A DNA stretch of 17,706 nucleotides, from contig NZ_DBDF01000144.1 in NCBI RefSeq assembly GCF_002293435.1, positions 12,467 through 30,172 on the forward strand. The letters run 5' to 3'. Positions 1 to 7,800 of this stretch are shown here, in pieces (within the stretch, counting starts at the first letter, position 1; every line of letters starts with the position of its first letter). Under the pieces are notes generated by a model. The model worked only from the letters and a program-made list of their open reading frames with translations, made no database searches and was not told the origin of the DNA. Source of the stretch: Bacteroides sp. UBA939. GTDB lineage: Bacteria; Bacteroidota; Bacteroidia; Bacteroidales; Bacteroidaceae. The position numbers were made by a program, and so were the translations under genes.

Positions 1-178
1 GGAAAAGAGACCGAAAACAAACTTAAAAGAGACTGATAATATTAATTAGGAATAAATTCAAAACAGCTTCTTATGCGCAGATGGCACTCCTTATGCTAAC
101 CAATCAGCGGAGAAGTCTGTGAAAGATAAACGAGGAGGCGACTTTTGCCATATTGCATATAAAAAGTTTGTGTATTTG
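1..178. other. Intergenic region upstream of retron promoter
   Basis: No convincing gene is present. The stretch is AT-rich up to about 120. The only structure seen is a 9-base segment at 135-143 (GAGGCGACT) whose exact reverse complement lies at 254-262 inside the RNA candidate downstream. A 72-codon minus-strand reading frame at 96-314 crosses this region, but it covers the retron promoter and most of the RNA and looks like chance. Confidence 0.5.
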
Positions 179-209
179 TTGTGCTGTAAACAGAAAAAGA
201 ATATTTTTG
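179..209 (+). promoter_or_regulatory. Bacteroidetes-type promoter of the retron
   Basis: TTG at 179-181 is followed after exactly 20 bp by TATTTTTG at 202-209, an exact fit to the Bacteroides housekeeping form TTG-(19-21)-TAnnTTTG. The -7 element predicts a transcription start near 213-216, and the a1 repeat of the RNA candidate begins at 215. The promoter would therefore make a transcript starting at the RNA's 5' end and reading on into the reverse transcriptase. Confidence 0.72.
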
Positions 210-214
210 CACGC

Positions 215-227
215 GGAAGAGGGTGAG
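215..227 (+). repeat. a1 inverted repeat of retron RNA
   Basis: GGAAGAGGGTGAG is the exact reverse complement of 334-346. In retrons the a1/a2 duplex brings the branch guanosine next to the reverse-transcription start. The flanking bases (C214 and T347; G228 and A333) do not pair, so the arm is sharply bounded at 13 bp. Confidence 0.8.
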
Positions 228-333
228 GAAAAGATTTAGCATGAAAGAGGTGCAGTCGCCTCGTAAGCTCAAGAGCTTTCTTAGAAAATAAATCCTAATG
301 GTATTGCATACCATGAATTTATTTTAGTAAATA

Positions 334-346
334 CTCACCCTCTTCC
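334..346 (+). repeat. a2 inverted repeat of retron RNA, followed by T7
   Basis: CTCACCCTCTTCC is the exact reverse complement of a1 at 215-227. It is followed directly by seven T residues (347-353). The duplex plus T-run resembles an intrinsic terminator and could let some transcripts stop here as free RNA while others read into the RT gene, whose start codon is 16 nt away. Confidence 0.78.
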
Positions 347-362
347 TTTTTTTGTTAATAAG

Positions 363-1478
363 ATGAATGGAATTCTGATAACCGTACTCATTGTCACTTG
401 CTTATTAATCTATAAGATTATCTCTACAAGTAGGAAGCAGGAAGGATACAAACGCTGGAGAGCAGGAAACCGTAGCTATACGGAAGATGCCGCTCATGCC
501 GGAACCACCCGTAACGGATGGCTCAATCGGCATTTAGAGACTTCACGAACCTCTTCCAAGTTTGACGAGGAAGCCGTGTCCGAGTGTGCCGGCCTGCTGG
601 GAGTAGAAGAAGCGAAACTGAAGGAAATATTGAGAAGCATTTCCTCCAATTACCGTACGTTCTGGATAGGTAAAAGAAGGGGAGGTTACCGCATGATCTC
701 TGCTCCTGATGGCGAACTGAAGTCTGTACAGGATGCTATTAACAGCCGCGTTTTATCCTTTGTAGACGTTCATGCGGCAGCCACCGGCTTTCGGCGCAGG
801 ATGTCCATAGTCGATAACGTTCGTCCGCATCTGGGAAAACAATATGTGTTGAAAACAGACATTCATGATTTCTTCGGATCTATACGCAGCCCCCGTGTAA
901 GGAAAGCATTTGAAGCGATGGGTTATTCGCCTGCTGTTGCGAAAGTGCTCGGAGCTTTATGCTGTTTCAATCGGTGTTTGCCCCAGGGAGCATCTACGAG
1001 TCCGGCGCTGAGCAATATCATATCTTACGGGATGGATCAAAAGTTATCGGCATTGGCTACCGAATACGGTTTGAACTATACCCGTTACGCCGATGACCTT
1101 ACTTTCTCGGGAGATGCTTTCCCCGGAAAACAGCTTCTGTCCCGGATCAAGCTGGTTGTCCGGAAAGAAAAGTTTGAGGTCAACCATAAGAAAACCCGCT
1201 TCCTGAAAGCACACAGCAGGAAGATCATTACAGGAGTCTCCATTAGCTCCGGAGTAAAGCTGACTATCCCTAAAGCCAGAAAAAGGGAAATACGCAAGAA
1301 CGTCCATTACATTCTGACAAAAGGTTTGGCAGAACACCAGCGGCGGATAGGTTCTCATGACCCTGCTTATCTGAAACGGCTGATCGGTACACTTTGTTAT
1401 TGGCGGTCAATAGAACCGGATAATACTTATGTTTCCGATTCTATCGCCGCCTTGAAGAGATTGCGGGAAAGCTATTGA
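363..1478 (+). CDS. Retron-type reverse transcriptase with N-terminal membrane segment
   Basis: A 371-aa RNA-directed DNA polymerase expected to copy part of the upstream RNA into branched msDNA. Visible motifs are the first catalytic Asp in KTDIHDF (D166), LPQGASTSP (206-214) and YADD (242-245, catalytic D244/D245). NVRPH (152-156) sits where retron RTs carry NAxxH, and ITG (289-291) sits where they carry VTG; both have conservative changes. No maturase or endonuclease domain follows, which argues against a group II intron. Unlike most retron RTs, which begin near the polymerase fold, this one starts with a hydrophobic stretch (about residues 4-20) and a basic, polar linker to about residue 65. 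It is therefore probably a single-pass membrane protein with the catalytic part in the cytoplasm. ATG 363 is favoured because it lies 16 nt after a2 and keeps the hydrophobic segment. Retrons are established anti-phage systems that usually pair the RT with an effector protein. None is encoded here: the next gene is convergent and is an exporter. Confidence 0.88.
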   Translation: MNGILITVLIVTCLLIYKIISTSRKQEGYKRWRAGNRSYTEDAAHAGTTRNGWLNRHLETSRTSSKFDEEAVSECAGLLGVEEAKLKEILRSISSNYRTFWIGKRRGGYRMISAPDGELKSVQDAINSRVLSFVDVHAAATGFRRRMSIVDNVRPHLGKQYVLKTDIHDFFGSIRSPRVRKAFEAMGYSPAVAKVLGALCCFNRCLPQGASTSPALSNIISYGMDQKLSALATEYGLNYTRYADDLTFSGDAFPGKQLLSRIKLVVRKEKFEVNHKKTRFLKAHSRKIITGVSISSGVKLTIPKARKREIRKNVHYILTKGLAEHQRRIGSHDPAYLKRLIGTLCYWRSIEPDNTYVSDSIAALKRLRESY

Positions 1479-1507
1479 CAGGTTACAATGCTACAAAAAC
1501 CTGTTTT
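1478..1507 (+). terminator. Weak terminator hairpin after the retron RT
   Basis: ACAGGTT (1478-1484) pairs with AACCTGT (1498-1504) across a 13-nt loop, and the stem runs into T1504-T1507. It starts on the RT stop codon. The right arm lies inside the last codons of the convergent MATE gene, which has no T-run on its own side, so it would serve only the + strand transcript. Confidence 0.4.
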
Positions 1508-2810
1508 GCCATTTCCTTCGTTTAAGATATGCCAGGGATAACGCTAATAATACGATAACATATACTTGTTCAGCCGTCCAGTACATTGCAAGTGGGATAT
1601 TGGGAGAACGGGATAACATAAACAAATAGAGCAGGTAGATAGCTATATTAACCATCTGAAACAAAAAGGCAGTCTTTGCGCTACCCGTACCGATTACCGT
1701 ATTGCAATATGTATAGCAAGGAACGGAAACTACAAACGTAGAAAGCATTACGCAAAACGGATGAAATGCAGTCCGAATGACCGTCGCATCATCCGTGAAC
1801 ATCCTTAAAAGGCTATCCGAAAAGATAAAAGCCAGCAATATAAGCGGAATGCCAATCGCATAGCCCAGATTGATGATACGCCTGCAAGTAGGCATAACCA
1901 GTTCCGCTTTCTTTGCTCCGATGAGATTGCTTACCAATGAAATCGTAGTGGTTGCAAACGAATTGACAATCACAAAGAAGAGCATCGAAATACTTCTGAC
2001 TACATTTGCCGCCGCCAGTTCATATTCCCCTAAACGTTCAATCGCCACAAAGAACATAAACCACGGCGCAATACAAAAGAACTGCCTGACCATTGTCCAA
2101 CCGGATATGCCTAACAAGTGAAGTGATATCTTCATATCAAACACGGCACGTATTCCGTATCGTTTTTTATCTGCGTGTTTCCACATATAAATAATGAGAT
2201 GCAGTAACCCCACCAGTCCGGCAAGGGAAGAACCGATAGCAGCGCCACTGATTCCCAACCGGGGAAATCCTGCCTTACCAAAAATCAGCAGATAGTTGAA
2301 TACAATGTTGCACACCACCATAACGATGGAGTTGGCAGTGAGGATTTTGGTATTTGTAGTTCCTATATAAAAGGCACGGATTGCCAATAGAGGGAAGGCA
2401 AACAGGAAGCTGTAATCCCGCCACTCCACATAACGCACAGTTGCCTGATAGATGTTATTGGAAGTAATCACCATACGAAGCAATGAAGGAGACAACAGTT
2501 TTGATACCACGAAAACAATAACGGCAAAGACAGACAGGAAGATGAGGGCCTGATAAAACACCTTACCGGCATCCTTGTATCGCTCCTCTCCGTTTCGCCT
2601 TGCGATAACAACCTGTGTCCCAAGACTGAACCCGAATCCGAGCATATAAATGGCAGAGTAATACATGGCAGCCAATGCAGAGGCTCCTAAGTCTATTTGG
2701 CTGACGTGCCCCAAGAAGATGGAATCAGTCAGATTAATCAACTGTTCCATGAGCAGGCTCACCATTATGGGCAGGTTGATGAGCAGGATTTGTCTATATG
2801 TATAATTCAT
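1491..2810 (-). CDS. MATE-family multidrug/Na+ efflux transporter
   Basis: A 439-aa inner-membrane antiporter of the multi antimicrobial extrusion (MatE/NorM-like) family, which exports drugs or metabolites in exchange for Na+ or H+. About twelve hydrophobic segments run along the whole length, and the usual two-fold MatE repeat is apparent. The N-terminal half opens with YRQILLINLPIMVSLLMEQL and a following LTDSIFLGH, typical of helices 1-2. The second half restarts near residue 230 with SGWTMVRQFF. Length is normal for the family (about 440-460). The ATG at 2810 places the first helix at the very N-terminus. The substrate cannot be told from sequence. The gene is convergent with the retron RT, with 12 bp between the stops, and is preceded by a long structured leader. 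Confidence 0.88.
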   Translation of the reverse strand: MNYTYRQILLINLPIMVSLLMEQLINLTDSIFLGHVSQIDLGASALAAMYYSAIYMLGFGFSLGTQVVIARRNGEERYKDAGKVFYQALIFLSVFAVIVFVVSKLLSPSLLRMVITSNNIYQATVRYVEWRDYSFLFAFPLLAIRAFYIGTTNTKILTANSIVMVVCNIVFNYLLIFGKAGFPRLGISGAAIGSSLAGLVGLLHLIIYMWKHADKKRYGIRAVFDMKISLHLLGISGWTMVRQFFCIAPWFMFFVAIERLGEYELAAANVVRSISMLFFVIVNSFATTTISLVSNLIGAKKAELVMPTCRRIINLGYAIGIPLILLAFIFSDSLLRMFTDDATVIRTAFHPFCVMLSTFVVSVPCYTYCNTVIGTGSAKTAFLFQMVNIAIYLLYLFMLSRSPNIPLAMYWTAEQVYVIVLLALSLAYLKRRKWQNRFL

Positions 2811-2887
2811 TTGTTTTTATGAAACGGCATGCCTGAACAACACATTGGAAGTGCTGCAAGCAAACTATTGGTAATTTCTATTGATTA

Positions 2888-2973
2888 AACTCTGTGAAGT
2901 ATATGGGCACAATGATTAATGCCGGGAAGGTATTTCCCGACAAGCCCGAAGCCGGATAGCTATATACAGAGTT
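2888..2973 (-). promoter_or_regulatory. Structured 5' leader of the MATE gene (possible cis-regulatory RNA)
   Basis: Read on the minus strand, the segment can fold into nested stems. The closing stem AACTCTGT/ACAGAGTT pairs 2966-2973 with 2888-2895. GGGC/GCCC pairs 2944-2947 with 2905-2908. An inner 9-bp stem of TGTCGGGAA (2942-2934) and TTCCCGGCA (2928-2920), with one G-U pair, closes a 5-nt loop. I do not recognise a consensus of a known riboswitch class (TPP, cobalamin, FMN, SAM, guanidine, fluoride or Mn2+). The structure may be a new regulatory RNA, a translation attenuator or chance pairing. Confidence 0.4.
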
Positions 2974-3010
2974 GCCACTTCATAAATTAGACAATGGATT
3001 GAATTACGCA

Positions 3011-3031
3011 GGCAAAGATATGGATTTTGCC
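3011..3031 (-). promoter_or_regulatory. Candidate MATE promoter with overlapping dyad
   Basis: On the minus strand TATCTTTG (3020-3013) fits the Bacteroidetes -7 element TAnnTTTG. No good TTG lies about 20 bp upstream. The element sits inside the dyad GGCAAA (3011-3016) / TTTGCC (3026-3031), a plausible operator position. Transcription from here would give a leader of about 195 nt before the MATE start. Confidence 0.4.
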
Positions 3032-3056
3032 GGAAATATTGGCTGGTGTAGTTAGG

Positions 3057-3092
3057 GAATTAATAAATAGCAGTTTAAGAATTAATAAATAG
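3057..3092. repeat. 14-bp direct repeat downstream of susD
   Basis: GAATTAATAAATAG occurs at 3057-3070 and again at 3079-3092, a 22-bp period, just beyond the susD terminator hairpin. On the minus strand the copies supply the AT-rich tract after the terminator stem. They may be a local duplication or the trace of a recombination event. Confidence 0.6.
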
Positions 3093-3118
3093 AGGGAGAG
3101 TCCTTTTTCTCTCCCTCT
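3091..3118 (-). terminator. Strong terminator hairpin after susD
   Basis: AGAGGGAGAG (3091-3100) and CTCTCCCTCT (3109-3118) form a perfect 10-bp stem with an 8-nt loop, 8 bp past the susD stop codon. On the minus strand an AT-rich tract follows. It closes the susCD transcript and implies that no further genes belong to that operon on this side. Confidence 0.72.
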
Positions 3119-3125
3119 TTATAAT

Positions 3126-4847
3126 CTAATAAGGTAAGTTCTCGAAATAAGCATCCTTATCTTCAAGAGTCCAACCCGGATTCTGTTCTAATATTCCATT
3201 GGAAAGAGCAATTTGTGATTCGGGAATAGGGAAAAATCCATTAGTTTTCCTAAAACGTTCTTTAAAGATGGAAGTGTATTTCTCATCTTTTCCCAGAACC
3301 TTGATGTTTACTCCTTCTTGCTTGGCAGAAACAACATTCATCGCTTCTCCCCATCGCATCAAGTCCCACCAGCGGATACCTTCAAGCGCCAATTCATAAC
3401 GGCGTTCTCTTTTCAAAACATCCATACTGTATTGTACAGGAGGCAGGTTTACTCTGTTTCTCACTCTATTGATACCGTCTGCCGTACCGGTTAGCTCACT
3501 ATGCATTAGTAATACATCAGCGAAACGGGTCAGGATAAGGTCATTCGTATGAGACAACTGATAATTCTCAGGTGTATTGAATGCCAGACAAGAATATGAC
3601 TTCCATATTTTCCCATTATCGTCTTTAGCCAGAACTGAGATATACTTTTTACCCCAATAACGCGTTTCTTCTACTTGCTTTGATCTGTCGGTGCTCCATT
3701 CTTTTCCGTTGTAATTGTCTTGGAGTTCCAATTCGTCACTTATAATGGTTCCTTGACGGCGCAAGTCATTAGGTTCTTCTCTCAGCCAGTCTTCCCACAG
3801 CGTAGTGTTTACACAACCAATTGCCCAGCCTTGTCCGTAGGGAAAAGAAGCAGCATCTCCACCTCTTTGATTTCTTAATGCAAAGTTCAGGCATATCTGG
3901 TTGCTATATCCCAATGGTTCGTTAAAATCGGCCAGATTACCAAACTTGATGGCGAATAGTGTTTCCTTGCAGCCATCCCCTTCCCATTGCAGATTATTCT
4001 CACTTGAATATGGGTAATCTTTACGGGTATATTCATTGGAATAAGCCCATATATTACGGAAGTCACTCACCAGGTCATGTCCGCTATTTTCTATACAGTC
4101 ATTTAGATATTCCAAGACTTTGGCTTTGTTGATGCTTCTACCGTCTACTGTAGGTAGCGCATCTTTCTTATAAAATCCTGTATAGAAGAGGAAGACACGC
4201 GCAAGCTGCGCTTCAGCAGCCCATTTGGTAGCACGTCCACTTTCTGTCTGGTCATACTTCTTGGATGGAAGTAGATTTATGGCTTCTATCAAATCGGAAG
4301 TGATGAGAGCATACAGTTCTTCAGGGCTGGCTTTAGGCTTATTTACCGGTTCCGGATTTGTCAAGAGTGGAACTTGCCCGAATATTTGCACCATTTGGTA
4401 ATAGAAAAGCGCTCTGAGAAAATAGACTTCCCCCAAATACTGGTTACTTAGTTCAGGGTTATCCCATTGAGTAATATTGTCCCAGGTAGAGATTGCCATG
4501 TTTGCCCTGAATATTGCGGAATAACAAGTTGCCCAAAAATCACGAAACTGGCTCTCTTCAGAATATTGAATACGATCGATACATTGCGATTCCCGGTTAC
4601 TACGGCTCCCGCCTCCAAAACGTTCGTCACCTGCAATTTCTGCTACAAAGAAGTGACTGGTACGGGGTTTTCCTATTTGAGTTTTCAGGCAAGTGTAAAT
4701 ACCCGTAGTCATCTGCATGGCGTCTTCCTGCGTAAGAGGGAAATTCTTATTGTTTTTCTTGGTATAGCTTTCCGTATCTAAAAAGTCTTCGCAACCGGAA
4801 AAGATAAGCGCTACAGAAAGTAATATATATAATATGTTCTTTTTCAT
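3126..4847 (-). CDS. SusD/RagB-family outer-membrane nutrient-binding lipoprotein
   Basis: A 573-aa surface lipoprotein that caps the SusC-like channel and captures the substrate. The N-terminus (MKKNILYILLSVALIFSGC) is a lipoprotein signal with the lipidated Cys at residue 19. The residues after it (EDFLD) are acidic, as in Bacteroidetes lipoproteins exported to the cell surface. The TPR-rich SusD fold is suggested by FLRALFYYQMVQIFGQVPLLT. Near the C-terminus RRYELALEGIRWWDLMRWG is the highly conserved SusD/RagB signature, followed by FPIPESQI. It starts 5 bp after the susC stop, so the two are co-transcribed and probably translationally coupled. The substrate (glycan, peptide or other) is not evident. 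Confidence 0.93.
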   Translation of the reverse strand: MKKNILYILLSVALIFSGCEDFLDTESYTKKNNKNFPLTQEDAMQMTTGIYTCLKTQIGKPRTSHFFVAEIAGDERFGGGSRSNRESQCIDRIQYSEESQFRDFWATCYSAIFRANMAISTWDNITQWDNPELSNQYLGEVYFLRALFYYQMVQIFGQVPLLTNPEPVNKPKASPEELYALITSDLIEAINLLPSKKYDQTESGRATKWAAEAQLARVFLFYTGFYKKDALPTVDGRSINKAKVLEYLNDCIENSGHDLVSDFRNIWAYSNEYTRKDYPYSSENNLQWEGDGCKETLFAIKFGNLADFNEPLGYSNQICLNFALRNQRGGDAASFPYGQGWAIGCVNTTLWEDWLREEPNDLRRQGTIISDELELQDNYNGKEWSTDRSKQVEETRYWGKKYISVLAKDDNGKIWKSYSCLAFNTPENYQLSHTNDLILTRFADVLLMHSELTGTADGINRVRNRVNLPPVQYSMDVLKRERRYELALEGIRWWDLMRWGEAMNVVSAKQEGVNIKVLGKDEKYTSIFKERFRKTNGFFPIPESQIALSNGILEQNPGWTLEDKDAYFENLPY

Positions 4848-4852
4848 AATAC

Positions 4853-7800
4853 TTAAAATTTGAGATTAACACCAATAATGAAAGTTCTCGGACTGGGATA
4901 AAAGCCCAAATCTATACCTGAAGCCCAAGCGTCGTCTCCTCCATACCCTACTTCAGGGTCCATTCCGGAGTAACCGGTTATTGTAAACAGGTTTTGGGCA
5001 GTCAGGTACAAGCGCGCTTGCTGCAAAGGCATTTGTGGAAACAGTTTCTTAAAGTCATATCCCACGGTGATATTTTTGATTTTCAGGTAATCACCATCTT
5101 CAAGAAGTCGGTCTGATATTTCTTTCCAATTGGGGTGGCGACCGCTCGTGAGCCGAGGATACTTGTTGGTACTTCCTTCTCCGGTCCAGTAATTATATAC
5201 GTCGGTAGTGTAATTATCCAAGTTGTTGTTAGCATAAGCACGGTAAGATTTGGCAATCTGGTGTCCGAAAGCGCCATTGGCGGTCAGGCTAAAATCTAAT
5301 CCCTTGTATTCAAGGTTCAGACCAAAACCTAATGTGAAGTCGGGATTTGGGTCGCCAATGATTGTTTTATCATCTAGGTTAACCTTACCATCTTTGTTAT
5401 AATCTACAAAACGAACATCTCCGGGTACCGGGTTAGCTTGCAGTACAGCCCCATTCATAGCTTCTATTTCCGCAGTGTTCTGAAAAATACCATCGGTTTT
5501 GTATCCATAAAAATAACCGATAGGATAACCGACTTGGGCTCGGTATAACTCGGCTGTATTTTGGCTTAGAACATTATCCTGACCATGAATAATTTTTTCA
5601 CTGTTGGCAATATGGGTTACCTCGTTCTTATTTTTGGAAAGATTCAGATTGATACCATAACGTAACTTTCCAATATTATCATTCCAATTCATTACTACTT
5701 CGAATCCTGTATTACGTATATCGCCACCGTTGATATAGGGCGCTCCTGTTCCATAGGAAGAGAGAGCCGGTGCTCTAAGTAACCAGTCTTTTGTAGTTTT
5801 GCGATACCAGTCAAAGTTAACACCTAATCGTGAATTCAGGAAACGCGCATCGAAACCTATGTTTATCTGTTCAGAGGTTTCCCATGTAACAAACGGATTG
5901 GGCATAATATCCGGATAACCTCCGGTTACTAAATTTTTCTTGTCATTATTGAAGAAGTATCCATTGTTTTCATCGAATGCTACCGTAGCCAGATATTGGA
6001 AAGGTCTGATATCAGAGTTTCCGTTCTGTCCCCAGCTGATACGCATTTTGAAGAAATCGAGCCAGTTCCTGGTGCTTTCCATAAATTGTTCGTTGGTTAT
6101 TACCCATCCGGCAGAAACGGAAGGGAAATATCCCCAACGGTGTCCTCGTGCGAAATTGGATGAACCGTCCGCACGGAGAACGGCATCCAGCATATAAGTT
6201 TCATTATAATTGTAGCTGATACGTCCAAAGAAGGATGCAATGCCACCGCCATCCCATGGAGAACCCTCTAAGGTAGTTTCCTCAGTACTGATACCTTGTG
6301 CATTTTGTAACCATGCATGCTTGAAAGAACCGGGAAATAGTGAGTAAGAATTCTTCCCTTGAATATTTTCTCCGTATCCCCATTTTTCGACAGATTGTCC
6401 TGCCAGTAAATCTATGGTATGCTTATCAATTCTGACTTTATAACTGACAGTATTGTCCCATGTCCAGTTCCACCCATTGCTCATACTTTGTCTGATATCG
6501 TCTGTTACGTTTTCCGATTTATCAGCGATTTTATACACGGGTGTATATGAACGTGAACTTGAAGTAGTCATTTTGTAACCAAAGCTGCTTCGTATCTTAA
6601 GATTCTCTATTGGAATAAGTTCCGTATAGAGGTTTCCTTGCAAATTATATCTTTTGTTTATGTTATTACTGCGAGCTAACTGCAAGGTGGCGATAGGGTT
6701 TGTCATGCTTCTATCCACATTCCATTCGTCTGCAATCATATCATCGTACACATATAATTGTCCTTGATCGTTATAAGCCGGTAGTAATGGAGAAGCAACC
6801 AATAAATTACGTACGTCATTATAATTCTGGTTAGATATAGCGACTCCATTGTTTGTGCGATAACTATATGTCAAGTTCTCTCCTACTTTCCATATTTCTC
6901 TTTTCCCTTTTTTATATAATAGTACTTCTGTGTTTATGCGAAAATTATATTGTTCGTAATTCGGGGTGGCGGGTTTGCCGATAATACCCTCTTGTGACAC
7001 GAATGAAAGTCCGGATGCCAGTTTTATAGATTCACTGCCGGCTGTAATGTTTATGGCATGGCTTTGTATAGGAGCGTTCTCGTTGGTTGCTTCGTCCAAC
7101 CAGTTGGTTCCGTTCCATTTACCGCTTTGAATAAGTTGATATTGTTTAGGCATTAATTTGGCAAAATCAGAGGTCTTTATCTCATCAGCTTCTTCTACCA
7201 GATTCATTATTTCCATGTATTGTTTAGCATTCAATAATTCTGCTTTTTTGCCTATAGTTTGTATGCCGTAATATCCATCATAGGAAATTTGTGCTTTGCC
7301 AATTTTCCCTTGTTTGGTAGTTACAAGTATAACACCATTGGCAGCGCGTGAACCATAGATTGCGGCAGATGCTGCATCTTTTAATACATCAACTGATTCT
7401 ACATCAGCGGTATTAAGTGAAGTTAAACTTGCTCCCGCTACTCCATCTATAACAATTAGCGGAGAATAGCGCCCGTTAGTACCTATGCCACGAATAACGA
7501 CCTTAAAGTCTTCACCCGGCATACCGGAAGTTTGTGTAATATTTACGCCCGGAGTTTGTGACTGTAACGCGCTATATATATTGGTGGTACTTAATTTCTG
7601 TATATTGTCACCAGTGACTTGTACTGTTGCTCCGGTCAACAATTTCTTTTTCTGGACACCATATCCTACTACTACTACCTCGTCTAAGCTTTGTGCATCT
7701 TCTTTTAGAGATATGAGATAGAAATCCTTATCGGCGGTTATTCTTGTCATTTGAGTGATATATCCGATATACGAAATCTCTATATCTGCGCCGGGTGGAA

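Larger units (their letters stand above)
214..350 (+). ncRNA. Candidate retron msr-msd RNA
   Basis: Perfect 13-bp inverted repeats bound the element: GGAAGAGGGTGAG (215-227, a1) and CTCACCCTCTTCC (334-346, a2). After a1 comes TTTAGC (235-240); G239 is the candidate branch guanosine, since retron RNAs commonly have an AGC here, though 12 nt after a1 is somewhat far. Two hairpins then fit the msr part: GAGGTG/CGCCTC with loop CAGT (247-262) and AAGCT/AGCTT with loop CAAG (265-278). A long AT-rich hairpin fits the msd part: AAAATAAAT (285-293) pairs with ATTTATTTT (317-325), and ATGGTAT (298-304) pairs with ATACCAT (308-314) around the loop TGC. The order a1, AGC, short stems, one long stem, a2, RT gene is the standard retron plan. 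The exact msr/msd boundary cannot be read from sequence alone. No match to a named retron RNA is claimed. Confidence 0.8.
2811..3056 (-). other. Leader and promoter region of the MATE gene
   Basis: No gene is seen in these 246 bp. The stretch holds the candidate promoter at 3011-3031 and the folded leader at 2888-2973, described separately. Between the fold and the MATE start (2811-2887) there is no terminator-like hairpin and no clear Shine-Dalgarno site. Confidence 0.5.

Noticed and set aside
96..314. 72-codon minus-strand reading frame upstream of the RT
   Set aside because: It overlaps the retron promoter and most of the RNA candidate on the other strand, has no promoter or family features, and ends nowhere near a partner gene.
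363..1478. RT as part of a diversity-generating retroelement
   Set aside because: No template/variable repeat pair was seen nearby, there is no accessory Avd-like gene, and the motifs LPQGASTSP, NVRPH and ITG fit retron RTs better.
363..1478. RT as a group II intron protein
   Set aside because: No maturase or HNH domain follows the polymerase fold, and I saw no intron domain V/VI hairpin downstream before the convergent gene.
2811..3010. MATE leader as a known riboswitch class
   Set aside because: I compared it by eye with TPP, cobalamin, FMN, SAM, guanidine, fluoride and Mn2+ consensus elements and found no match; it is reported only as a structured leader.
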